In this document: positions 27,799 through 36,388 of the stretch, one piece after another | Position numbering within the stretch: the stretch's first letter is position 1 | How the letters are laid out: the number at the start of each line of letters is the position of its first letter | Assembly: GCF_008974285.1 (NCBI RefSeq) | Contig: NZ_BKZV01000001.1 | Location: 1,039,319 to 1,103,318 of the forward strand | Source of the DNA: Thermogemmatispora aurantia | Lineage (GTDB): Bacteria > Chloroflexota > Ktedonobacteria > Ktedonobacterales > Ktedonobacteraceae | Direction: 5' to 3' | Length of the DNA: 64,000 nucleotides | Program-made: the position numbers and the translations under genes | Notes under the pieces: model-generated | Seen by the model: only the letters and a program-made list of their open reading frames with translations | Told to the model about the DNA's origin: nothing | Databases searched by the model: none

Positions 27799-28089
27799 GC
27801 TACAGACGCTCGCCCTCAGCCTCTCTACCTCTCTCTACCCGACCCAGCCAAACCGGGTGCAGCAGAGAGAGGCTTTACAGGGCCAGCGTAGTGCTCTGCT
27901 CTCTCTGCCACAAAGGTTCTCTGCTGTCGCTCTATACATTGCCATAGCCTCAGCTCCCCTGTCAACCAGGAGACGCTACGGCGCTGGCGCCCACCGGGCG
28001 GGCCTGCTGAAGAATCAGAGCTAGCTGCTGCCTCTCGATCTCGATGGTCGCAAGGAGTCAATCCGACAGCCGACCGCAGCCACAGGGGA

Positions 28090-29235
28090 CTAGCGCAGGC
28101 CAAGCAACTCGCGCGCAATAATCAGCTGGCGAATCTCGGTCGTCCCCGCCCCTATCTCCGCCAGGCGGGCATCGCGCCACATGCGCTCGACCTCGAAATC
28201 GGTGGTGTACCCCCAGCCACCATGAATCTGCAGCGCCTCGTTTGCCGCTCGCCACTGAGCACGAGCCGTAAAGAGCAGGGCCGCCGCCGCCTCCTTACTG
28301 ACGCGCTGCCCCTGCTGCGCCAGCCACAAGGCTCGATGGGCTAGCAGCCTGGCTGCTTCCAGATCGGTGTACATATCGGCCAACTTGGCTTGAATGAGCT
28401 GAAAGTTGGCGATGGGTTGCCCGAATTGCTGACGCTCACGAGCATACTTGAGCGAAAGCTCCAGCGCGGCTTCGATCCCGCCTACAATGCTGACCGCGAA
28501 GAAGGCCCGCTCCAGATCAAGCCCGCTCATGACCACCCGATAGCCCTCGTTGACCCGGCCCAGAACGTTTTCCGCTGGCACAAAAGCCTCCTCAAAGACT
28601 AACTCCCCCGTGGGCGAGCCATGCATGCCGACCTTTTCAATCTTGCGCGCCACATGATAGCCTGGCGTCTTTGTCTCGAAGAGGAAGGCGGTAATGCCAC
28701 GACTACCGGCCTCTGGCTTGGTTTTGGCGTAGACAATGAGCAAATCGGCGATCGGGCCATTGGTGATAAAGACCTTAGTACCGTTGAGCACGAACCCCCC
28801 ATCAACAGCGCGCGCCGTCGTACGAATACCCATAGCATCGGAGCCGGCATCAGGCTCGGTCAGGGCCAGCCCGCCGATCATCTCGGCTGACGCAAGTTTG
28901 GGGAGATAGCGCTGCTTCTGCTCTTCTGTTCCATTGCGCAAAATATTATGAGCACAGAGGTTCAAATGCGCTCCAAATGACATGGCGATGCCTCCGTTGG
29001 CCCGCCCAATGGCGCGCGCTACCAGGGCAGCCATCAAGAAGTCGCCGCCACTACCACCGTAGCTCTCAGGGATACCAATGCCGGTATAACCCTGGGCTGC
29101 CAGCTTTTGCCAGAGCCAGCGCGGGAAATCATCGCTGCGCTCAAGCTCCGGTGTCAGAGGCTTGATCTCACGGAGTGCAAACTGCAGAGCGCTTTCGTAG
29201 GCCAGTCGGTGCTCTTCAGGAAGTTCGAAGTCCAT
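28090..29235 (-). CDS. Acyl-CoA dehydrogenase, isovaleryl-CoA-dehydrogenase-like
   Basis: Predicted 381-aa FAD enzyme oxidising acyl-CoA to enoyl-CoA. The three ACAD domains are complete, with ALTEPDAGSDAMGI (FAD/substrate) and LQIHGGWGYTTDFEVER near the end. The C-terminal site reads IGAGTTEIRQ and so lacks the Glu used by short/medium-chain enzymes, whereas SGLDLERAFF keeps the Glu at the position used by isovaleryl-CoA dehydrogenase; this suggests a branched-chain substrate (leucine catabolism). A frame extends to 29712 without meaning; ATG 29235 begins MDFELPEEH with AAAGGA upstream. Confidence 0.88.
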   Translation of the reverse strand: MDFELPEEHRLAYESALQFALREIKPLTPELERSDDFPRWLWQKLAAQGYTGIGIPESYGGSGGDFLMAALVARAIGRANGGIAMSFGAHLNLCAHNILRNGTEEQKQRYLPKLASAEMIGGLALTEPDAGSDAMGIRTTARAVDGGFVLNGTKVFITNGPIADLLIVYAKTKPEAGSRGITAFLFETKTPGYHVARKIEKVGMHGSPTGELVFEEAFVPAENVLGRVNEGYRVVMSGLDLERAFFAVSIVGGIEAALELSLKYARERQQFGQPIANFQLIQAKLADMYTDLEAARLLAHRALWLAQQGQRVSKEAAAALLFTARAQWRAANEALQIHGGWGYTTDFEVERMWRDARLAEIGAGTTEIRQLIIARELLGLR

Positions 29236-29370
29236 CTTTGGCTTTATCCTTTCTCTCAGCGGAAACGGACTGCGCTTGTGTGCTCTATCTTTTGTGCGGC
29301 AAGTCGCGTATACTCTATTATATGATGAACCAGGCGAGCATCGATCCTCCCTCTGGAAAGCGAACCAGGT

Positions 29371-30657
29371 ATGCTGAATACAGCTTCTGTGCAGGCCGTT
29401 GAGAAGGCCCGCTTCTCGCAAGCTTTCGTCAGGCCACTCTACGACACCTATTGCTTTGCCAACATTCCAGGTACCATCCTGACCTTGCTGACTGGCGCGG
29501 GCGAGAGTGCCCTGCCCATCGATGTTTTTGGAGCATTGCCCCAGCGCTATCAACGGCTGATTCTCTTCTTTATCGACGGCTTTGGCTGGCACTTCTTGCA
29601 ACGCTATGCCGAGCGCCATCCGTTGCTTCGACTGGCTCTTAACGAGGGCACGGTCTCGCTTCTCACCTCGCAGTTTCCTTCGACCACGGCAGCCCACACT
29701 ACAACGATCCACACCGGCCTGGAAGTGGGCCAGAGTGGGATCTATGAATGGACCTACTATGAGCCACTGGTCGATGAGGTGATTGCTCCTCTGCTCTTCT
29801 CATATGCGGGCGAATTCACGCGCGATACACTGATGCAGTGCGGCCTACCGCCCTCAGCCTTTTATCCACAACAGACGCTTTACGAAAAGCTGGGGAGCCA
29901 CGGTGTGCGCAGTACGATCTTCCAGCACCGCTCCTATACCCCATCGACGTTCTCTACCGCGGTCTTTCGAGGGGCGCGCGTCTACGCCTTCGACACCCTG
30001 GCCCAGGCTCTTGATGAGCTGCGCGAGCAGCTCCTCTCAGACCATGCCGATGAGGCCAGGCCAGCCTACTATCTGCTCTACTTCGACGGGATCGATACCG
30101 CCGGTCACCGTTTTGGTCCCGATTCTCCGGAGTTTGAGGAGGCGATCACCCAGTTCTGGAGCCTTTTGGAAACCCATTTTTACCGACCACTACACGATAA
30201 GCTCTCCGAGACGCTTCTGATGTTCACCGCCGACCACGGCATGGTCCCCGTTCGTCCGGAAACAACCTTTTATCTGAACGTGCAGCTACCGGAACTGGTT
30301 CCCCTCCTCCGCACCACACGCCAGGGCCGCCCGCTGGTCGCCGCAGGCTCGGCACGCGATATGTTTCTCTATGTGAGAGACGAAGCCCTGGACGAGGCTC
30401 TTGCTCTACTAAGACAGGCCCTGGCTGGACGGGCAGAGATCTACCGAACGCAGGAGCTGATCACCGCCCATTTCTTTGGCCGTCAGGCCCCCAGCGAGGT
30501 CTTTCTGAAGCGTGTGGGCAATGTTGTCATCTTACCTTATGCGGGGGAAAGCGTCTGGTGGTTTGAAAAAGGACGCTTCGAGATGCGTTTCCGAGGCCAT
30601 CACGGCGGCCTGACCCCGGCGGAGATGCAGATTCCCTTGCTGCTCCTGCCTCTTTGA
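29371..30657 (+). CDS. Alkaline-phosphatase-superfamily phosphodiesterase/nucleotide pyrophosphatase
   Basis: Predicted 428-aa two-metal hydrolase of the type I phosphodiesterase family. Metal and catalytic residues are visible in order: LILFFIDGFGW (first Asp), PSTTAAHTTT (Thr nucleophile region), YFDGIDTAGHRFGP (Asp/His) and FTADHGM (Asp-His). No signal peptide is evident, so it is probably cytoplasmic. The substrate is unknown. It is divergent from the acyl-CoA dehydrogenase and convergent with the ABC exporter genes. Confidence 0.85.
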   Translation: MLNTASVQAVEKARFSQAFVRPLYDTYCFANIPGTILTLLTGAGESALPIDVFGALPQRYQRLILFFIDGFGWHFLQRYAERHPLLRLALNEGTVSLLTSQFPSTTAAHTTTIHTGLEVGQSGIYEWTYYEPLVDEVIAPLLFSYAGEFTRDTLMQCGLPPSAFYPQQTLYEKLGSHGVRSTIFQHRSYTPSTFSTAVFRGARVYAFDTLAQALDELREQLLSDHADEARPAYYLLYFDGIDTAGHRFGPDSPEFEEAITQFWSLLETHFYRPLHDKLSETLLMFTADHGMVPVRPETTFYLNVQLPELVPLLRTTRQGRPLVAAGSARDMFLYVRDEALDEALALLRQALAGRAEIYRTQELITAHFFGRQAPSEVFLKRVGNVVILPYAGESVWWFEKGRFEMRFRGHHGGLTPAEMQIPLLLLPL

Positions 30658-30709
30658 AAGCCGCCAGCATCGGAAGGGCCTCGGTCCTCGATAGAGAGCG
30701 CCAGAGCAA

Positions 30710-30734
30710 GGGGAGCCTGTCCTTGTGGCTCCCC
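30710..30734. terminator. Hairpin between convergent genes
   Basis: GGGGAGCC, 9-nt loop, GGCTCCCC, between the phosphodiesterase (+) and ABC permease (-) stops. Likely bidirectional termination; no clear T-run. Confidence 0.5.
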
Positions 30735-30781
30735 CCACATCGGGCTTGCCCTGCTCCTGCGCGCAAAGGTTTGGGCCGCCC

Positions 30782-33541
30782 TCACTCGTAGCGCAGCACC
30801 TCCAGTGGACGCACACGCACCGCTCCCCAGGCGACAAGGGCCGCCACCGCCATCGAGAGAACCGCCGCCCCGACGATAAGCGCCAGAACGATGATCTCGC
30901 TGGTGCCCAGATTGAAATTAAAGACGAAGTGACCCAGCAGGCTGAGAGCCAGACTAACCAGCAGCATAGCGAGGAAAGCCCCTACACCAGCGACGGTGCC
31001 GTTTTCAAGCAAGACCTCGCCCAGGATCGAACGGCTGGTATAGCCTACCGCTTTGAGAATACCCAGCTCGCGCCTTCGCTCTAGCATGGCCAGGCCCACA
31101 GCATTGGCAATAATGACGATACCCGCGAAGAGCGAGAGCGAGGCGATGGCGCTCAGCGTCAGAATGATATAGCTCAGGAACTGGTTCACATAATCGCCCA
31201 AGTTCGCCAGATTGGTCACCGAGATGGCTCCGGCAATGGCTTGCATACGATCGAGAGCCTTGCCCAACTGGGCCGGATCGATCTTCAGGTAGTAGATGTT
31301 GGTGACCTGGCCGCCAGGGCTGAGCGCATGCACCAGATCCAGGGACGCCAGCATCGCGCCGGAGGAGGTAATCCCCTGTGAGCGGTAAATGCCCACCACC
31401 GTCACCGTGTGGAGCAGTTTACCATCCTGGCTGATCAGGGTGATTTTACTGCCGAGATGCAGGTGGTTTTTCAGAGGAGCAAGCTGGAGAGCAGCCTGGG
31501 GCAAGAGCACATTATCGCTACCGGCATCCGCTGCACTGAGGTTGCGCCCCTGGACAATGGTGACGTCTTGAGACGGCACCTGGCCATGCGCCAGATCGAA
31601 ACCTTGCAAACTTCCCAGGTAGAAGAGAGCAGCCTGATTTTCAAAGTTGTTCGGATTCGAAGATGCAGTTGCATTCTGGCGCAACAGCGTCTGCAGCGGC
31701 ACACCGTCGATCGTCAGTGGCAAGCAGGAGGTTACAATCAGATGCTGTCGATTCTGAATGCCAGGCACGCTGCTCCATTGCGCCTCTAACTGCTGAGCCT
31801 GGCGGTCGTTGGCGGTCACAATGACATTAAACGAGACGATTCGCGCCAGCGAAGAATTAATGGCATCGCGCAGGTCCTGCCCCAGAATCAGGATTAGACC
31901 AATCGTGAAGATGCCAACGAAGAGGGCCAGCATCGTTGTAGTGGTACGCGCCCGCTGCCGTCCGATATTACGCAAGGCCATTTTGATATTGGCCTTCCAG
32001 GTGGCGGGTAAGAAGACCACCACTAGCCCGGCCACGGCTGCCAGCAAGAGCAGCGAGCCGAAGACGGGCAGCACCAGGGTGATCAGGCCGGCAATCACCA
32101 GGGCTACCACAATCAAAGCGAGAAAACCAACATTGAGCCGCTCCGGTACTGGCAGCAGACTAATGACAATAACAGCCAGGACAAAGAAGAGGCTGAGTAG
32201 CCCGAGGAAGATGAAGGTCCCATAGACAACGCCGATTCCCAGCCCAACGTTGTTGTTAAGCACTACAATAGCCATGCCACAAAAGAGCAGCGAGAGCAAC
32301 AAGAGAAGACCAGCCGTGAGGGCATAACTGCCAGGGCGAAAGCCCTCCGGGAGATCGCGGATAACGCTCAGCGGGCGAATATTGGCCGCCTGGACGATTG
32401 GCATCAGACCAAAGATGAGAGCGGTTCCCAGACCGATGAGCACTCCACCTCCGAGGATGAGCGGGTCAAAGCTGACTGGCAGATTGAGCATAAAGAGCTG
32501 CATGATCAGGCCGCGCGCCAGCAGACTGACACCCAGGCCGATGGCAGAGCCAATCACTCCCCCGACGAGTCCAAGCAGGCCGGCCTCCAGACCAAAGAGC
32601 AGGTACAGATCGCGCCGCCGATAGCCAGTGGTCTTAAGCATGGCGATCTCAGTGCGCCGTCTCAAGAGCAGCACCTGCATGGTGTGAACAATACCCACTC
32701 CTCCAATGAGCAGCGCCAGCAAACCAGCGATCTCCAGGAACTTGCGGATATAGTCAACCTGCTGCTCATCGGCCTTCAAAGCGTCCGTCGCCGTCTGTGT
32801 CGAGGCATAATAGAACTGGTTCTGAACAGCCTTGGCAACTTGATCAGCGCGAGCTTGATCGTTATTAGTCGATATATAAATGCTGTCATAAAGCAAAGGC
32901 TGATCAGGGGCAGCTGCCTGATAGGTCGCCGCCGACAGGTACATCGTACTGCCCGCTGTGGCGGCCAGGCCCTCATTGCCGATGACGCCGGCAATGGTGA
33001 CATGGAAGATGCTCCCCGTAGCAGTAGAGCTGTCAGGGCTGACATAGATAGTTAGACTATCCCCAACCTTGTAATGATATTGATCCAGAAAATTCTTGGT
33101 TACCACCACCTGCTGCCCCTGGACCAGGCGTGCAAAGCTGCCGTCGGCAGGCTGGAGGAAGGTAGGTGAGGGAACCACAGGGAAGGTCTGAGGGTCAATC
33201 ACGATGAGAGAGAAGGCATCGCCAATACTGGCCGACAGTCGCGTCGAGGCGCGTGCCGTAATCACCGGGGTATAGGCGCTGATTTCTCCCTGCTCTTTGA
33301 GGCGCTCAAAGAAGGCCAGATCAGTGTTGTTGAAAGGATGAACATAGGCAGCGACCGCAACATCGCCCCCATTGGCCTCACGCACGTTGCTGGTAAACGC
33401 CAGATTGATCATCTGCCCGACCAGTTCAAGCGAGACGATGGCCAGCACACCGACCGCAATACACAGAATCGCTAGCACGCTGCGCTGACCACCCCTGAGA
33501 AGCGAACGCCAGGCATACTTGAAGTAGAGTGAGGCTTTCAT
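30782..33541 (-). CDS. ABC transporter permease, FtsX/MacB type, duplicated
   Basis: Predicted 919-aa membrane protein with two FtsX-like repeats. Each has an N-terminal transmembrane helix or a helix-linked extracytoplasmic MacB_PCD-type domain followed by three hydrophobic segments; the centre holds a run of additional helices (about residues 400-530). The architecture (TM-periplasmic domain-3 TM, twice) is that of Gram-positive antimicrobial-peptide or lipoprotein transporters working by mechanotransmission. The start ATG overlaps the ATPase stop by 4 bp, so the two are co-translated. The substrate is unknown. Confidence 0.88.
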   Translation of the reverse strand: MKASLYFKYAWRSLLRGGQRSVLAILCIAVGVLAIVSLELVGQMINLAFTSNVREANGGDVAVAAYVHPFNNTDLAFFERLKEQGEISAYTPVITARASTRLSASIGDAFSLIVIDPQTFPVVPSPTFLQPADGSFARLVQGQQVVVTKNFLDQYHYKVGDSLTIYVSPDSSTATGSIFHVTIAGVIGNEGLAATAGSTMYLSAATYQAAAPDQPLLYDSIYISTNNDQARADQVAKAVQNQFYYASTQTATDALKADEQQVDYIRKFLEIAGLLALLIGGVGIVHTMQVLLLRRRTEIAMLKTTGYRRRDLYLLFGLEAGLLGLVGGVIGSAIGLGVSLLARGLIMQLFMLNLPVSFDPLILGGGVLIGLGTALIFGLMPIVQAANIRPLSVIRDLPEGFRPGSYALTAGLLLLLSLLFCGMAIVVLNNNVGLGIGVVYGTFIFLGLLSLFFVLAVIVISLLPVPERLNVGFLALIVVALVIAGLITLVLPVFGSLLLLAAVAGLVVVFLPATWKANIKMALRNIGRQRARTTTTMLALFVGIFTIGLILILGQDLRDAINSSLARIVSFNVIVTANDRQAQQLEAQWSSVPGIQNRQHLIVTSCLPLTIDGVPLQTLLRQNATASSNPNNFENQAALFYLGSLQGFDLAHGQVPSQDVTIVQGRNLSAADAGSDNVLLPQAALQLAPLKNHLHLGSKITLISQDGKLLHTVTVVGIYRSQGITSSGAMLASLDLVHALSPGGQVTNIYYLKIDPAQLGKALDRMQAIAGAISVTNLANLGDYVNQFLSYIILTLSAIASLSLFAGIVIIANAVGLAMLERRRELGILKAVGYTSRSILGEVLLENGTVAGVGAFLAMLLVSLALSLLGHFVFNFNLGTSEIIVLALIVGAAVLSMAVAALVAWGAVRVRPLEVLRYE

Positions 33542-34335
33542 GAGCGGATTGCCTCCTCCCTGAGCACCTCGATAGAGGCAATGCGACCGTCAATAATGCG
33601 AATGGCACGATCGGCGTGGCTGGCCACCGTCGCATCATGCGTGGCAATAATAAAGGTTTTGCCGGTGGTCTGGCGCAAGTAAGCGATCAGCTGTAACAGC
33701 TTCTCGCCGTTAGCAGCATCCAGATTCCCAGTAGGCTCATCAGCAATCACCAGGGGAGGATCGGTCGCAAGCGCGCGGGCAATGGCAACACGCTGCTGCT
33801 CGCCCCCAGAAAGCTGCGTCGGGCGATGATTGAGCCGGTGCGAGAGGCCAACCAACTCCAAGAGTTCCCGCGCCCGAGCGGCTGGCGACCCCTTGTGCTT
33901 GCCGACGTAGAGAGGGATTTCAACGTTCTCTTGAGCCGTGAGGGTGGGGATCAGGTTGAAAGCTTGAAAGACCATGCCGATTTTCTGATTGCGCACGGCG
34001 GCTAGCCTGCCCTCACTCATCTGCGTGACGTCGATACCGTCAATGATAACCCGCCCACTAGTCGGGTTGTCCAGGCCGGCAATGATCCCCAGTAAGGTGC
34101 TCTTGCCCGAACCCGAAGGTCCCACGATGGCAATGAACTCCCCTTGCCGCACGCTGAAACTGATACCGCGCAGAATCTCAATACGCTCGTGACCGAGCGG
34201 CAGGCTGCGCGTCACTTCCTCAACCTGCAAGATGGTGCCCCCCAGCACTGAAGATCCCTGCTCACCGACCGCTGCCGTTGCAGGCTGGAGGTTGGACTGA
34301 CCCGCACCCAGATCGCCTTGCGCTCTTTCTTCCAT
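33538..34335 (-). CDS. ABC transporter ATPase, MacB/LolD type
   Basis: Predicted 265-aa ATPase of the LolD/MacB group. Walker [11 protein letters not shown]-loop [13 protein letters not shown] (the MacB/LolD spelling), signature LSGGEQQR, Walker [12 protein letters not shown] and the His switch ATHD are all present. It powers the neighbouring FtsX-type permease. ATG 34335 has GGAGAG 9 bp upstream; a TTG at 34374 lacks a site. About 175 bp of leader separates it from a good promoter with palindromic operators, so its expression is probably inducible. Confidence 0.92.
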   Translation of the reverse strand: MEERAQGDLGAGQSNLQPATAAVGEQGSSVLGGTILQVEEVTRSLPLGHERIEILRGISFSVRQGEFIAIVGPSGSGKSTLLGIIAGLDNPTSGRVIIDGIDVTQMSEGRLAAVRNQKIGMVFQAFNLIPTLTAQENVEIPLYVGKHKGSPAARARELLELVGLSHRLNHRPTQLSGGEQQRVAIARALATDPPLVIADEPTGNLDAANGEKLLQLIAYLRQTTGKTFIIATHDATVASHADRAIRIIDGRIASIEVLREEAIRS

Positions 34336-34487
34336 CACAGTGATCTCTCCTTCCTTCCCGGTGACATTTGACAAGTGGTCGCTCGCTCTGTCTCCTCACC
34401 TTTCCCTCATAAGGCATATGATAACCCCTCAGAGGGAAGAGGGTAGCTGGTTGCTTGCCCGGCAGCGATCTGCCGATCCTCCGACTG

Positions 34488-34533
34488 GCTATAGCTTATT
34501 GTTATAGCTTTCGAATTTATAACATACTGTTAT
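34488..34533. promoter_or_regulatory. Two palindromic operators at the exporter promoter
   Basis: GCTATA-N9-TATAGC at 34488-34508 lies around the expected transcription start, and ATAACA-N3-TGTTAT at 34519-34533 lies between -10 and -35. Both would block RNA polymerase if bound, the classic layout for a TetR/GntR/MarR-type repressor. The cognate regulator is not adjacent. Confidence 0.6.
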
Positions 34534-34545
34534 CTGATCTGTCAA
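34517..34545 (-). promoter_or_regulatory. Promoter of the ABC exporter operon
   Basis: Minus strand: TTGACA (34540-34545), 17-bp spacer, TTATAA (34517-34522). The spacer contains a perfect palindrome (ATAACA-TAC-TGTTAT, 34519-34533). Confidence 0.75.
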
Positions 34546-34999
34546 GGGGACAATAGCGCCTTAATTAGGGCAACGTGGAGCTTTCTCGGTGCAAATCGGT
34601 CAAAGTCTGGTGCCAGGCCAGGGGGACAGGGCAGCCAGAGAGAAGGAGAGGCCGGGCTGCGTCGGTCCAAGAGTCCGGGATAGGCAAGTATCATCAACTA
34701 TGCTATACTGCACAGGAACTCATCGTACAGCCTTGACAGAGGAAACAGCGAGCAACTGACAAGAATCGAACAACAGCGACCGCCTGCGCGCATCAGCGGC
34801 CCGGTCCACACAGCCTATAAGCAATGTTGCTGGCTTCGGCGCGTTTTGGCAGGCGCTGGTCAAACCCAATACCATCTCTTTTCCTGAGTTTCCTTCCCCG
34901 GGATCTCAGCAGTGCGGGCAGGACGGCAAGGAGAGCCAGCGCTCGTAAGTGGGCAACGGGGAGGGAAGCTAGGCAGAGAGCGAGGAGAACGTAGACGCT
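34546..34999. other. Intergenic region upstream of secD
   Basis: No gene is supportable. TATACT near 34700 is a candidate -10 for the secDF transcript, without a convincing -35. Confidence 0.35.
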
Positions 35000-36376
35000 A
35001 TGCGTAGAGGAACAGCCCTACTCCTCCTGCTGATCGTCATCCTGGCAGCCTGTGCGGCCTATATTGACTGGCCCAATACGCCGGGTATCCACATTTTGGG
35101 GATCAACCACGATTTCAAGGTCAATCTGGGACTGGATCTGCAGGGAGGCGTACGCGCCTTATTGGTGCCATCTAACCCCAATGAACAGGTGACCGATGAG
35201 ACCATCCAGGCCGCCCGCAATCTGATTGAGCAGCGCGTCAATGGCGGTCTGGGCGTATCGGAGCCGAGCATCCGCGTGCAGCAGAACGGTAACCAGTATA
35301 GCATCTCAGTGGAGCTGCCGGGCTTCAACACCGGTAACCAGACGCAGGCCCTGCAGACGCTGCTGCAGGCGGGCAATCTCGAATTCTGGGATACTGGCTC
35401 GACGCCGCTCGCCGAGAATAGCACGTTCGACCCTAGCCAATATACCAGCACTAACCCGGGCGGCAAGCCCTGGTTTACCGGCAAGGATCTCGATCCCAGC
35501 CAGATTGGCGTGAGCACGGACTCGTCCGGTCAGCTGCAGATCAACTTTGCCATGAAGGGTGACGCTGTCTCCAAATTCGGCCAGTTCACTCAGCAGCACA
35601 TCGGCGACTACCTGACCGTCACCCTCGACCGCAAGGTTATTCAGTCAGCAGTGATTCAGAGTGCCATCAACGGCCCAGGGGTCATCACCGGTCGCTTTAC
35701 CCTCCAGGAGGCCCAATCGATCGCGACAGTTCTGCGCTACGGAGCCTTGCCCATCGCACTCAAGATCGCTAGCTTGCAGACAGTCGGCCCTACCCTGGGC
35801 ACGGACTCGATTCAGAAGAGCCTGATCGCCGGAGCCATCGGCCTGGGCATGGTTGTGCTCTTCATGCTTCTCTACTACCGCCTGCCCGGCCTGCTGGCCG
35901 ATCTGGCCCTGGCGCTCTATGCCGGACTCACCTTTGCTGTCTTCAAGCTTATCGGCGTCACTCTGACGCTGGCCGGAATTGCCGGCTTCATCCTCTCGAT
36001 CGGCATGGCGGTGGACGCCAATGTCTTGATCTTTGAGCGAGTCAAGGAAGAGCTACGCGCCGGTCGCTTACTGGCAGCAGCGATCGATGCCGGCTGGAAG
36101 CGTGCCTGGCCTTCGATCCGTGACTCCAACTTCTCTACTATCATCACATGCCTGGTGCTCTTCTTCTTCGGCAACACCTTCGGCGCCACGATCATCAGCG
36201 GTTTCGCTACTACGCTTATCCTGGGCGTGCTGATCAGCATGTTCACGGCCATTGTGGTGACACGGACCTTCTTGAACGTGCTGGTGCCGACAGGAGTCAT
36301 CAACCATCCCGCCCTCTTCGGTCTGCCCGCCGGCTCGATCGCGGCGGCGACTGCAGGACGGCGTAGCTCGCTGTAA
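35000..36376 (+). CDS. secD: Protein translocase subunit SecD
   Basis: Predicted 458-aa membrane subunit that helps pull exported proteins through SecYEG using the proton gradient. One N-terminal helix is followed by DFKVNLGLDLQGGVRALL (the conserved D-L-x-G-G motif), the extracytoplasmic P1 domain, and five further helices from about residue 270; GMAVDANVLIFERVKEE is the conserved TM4 signature with its Asp. A GGAGAA precedes ATG 35000. It is followed by secF after 12 bp. Confidence 0.95.
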   Translation: MRRGTALLLLLIVILAACAAYIDWPNTPGIHILGINHDFKVNLGLDLQGGVRALLVPSNPNEQVTDETIQAARNLIEQRVNGGLGVSEPSIRVQQNGNQYSISVELPGFNTGNQTQALQTLLQAGNLEFWDTGSTPLAENSTFDPSQYTSTNPGGKPWFTGKDLDPSQIGVSTDSSGQLQINFAMKGDAVSKFGQFTQQHIGDYLTVTLDRKVIQSAVIQSAINGPGVITGRFTLQEAQSIATVLRYGALPIALKIASLQTVGPTLGTDSIQKSLIAGAIGLGMVVLFMLLYYRLPGLLADLALALYAGLTFAVFKLIGVTLTLAGIAGFILSIGMAVDANVLIFERVKEELRAGRLLAAAIDAGWKRAWPSIRDSNFSTIITCLVLFFFGNTFGATIISGFATTLILGVLISMFTAIVVTRTFLNVLVPTGVINHPALFGLPAGSIAAATAGRRSSL

Positions 36377-36388
36377 GAGGAGGCTGCC

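Noticed and set aside
29236..29712. Upstream extension of the acyl-CoA dehydrogenase frame
   Set aside because: The family begins at MDFELPEEH; the extension overlaps the divergent promoter region.
34970..36376. Possibility that the SecD region contains an additional lipoprotein (early LAACAAY motif)
   Set aside because: The Cys follows a normal SecD first helix; the rest is unmistakably SecD.
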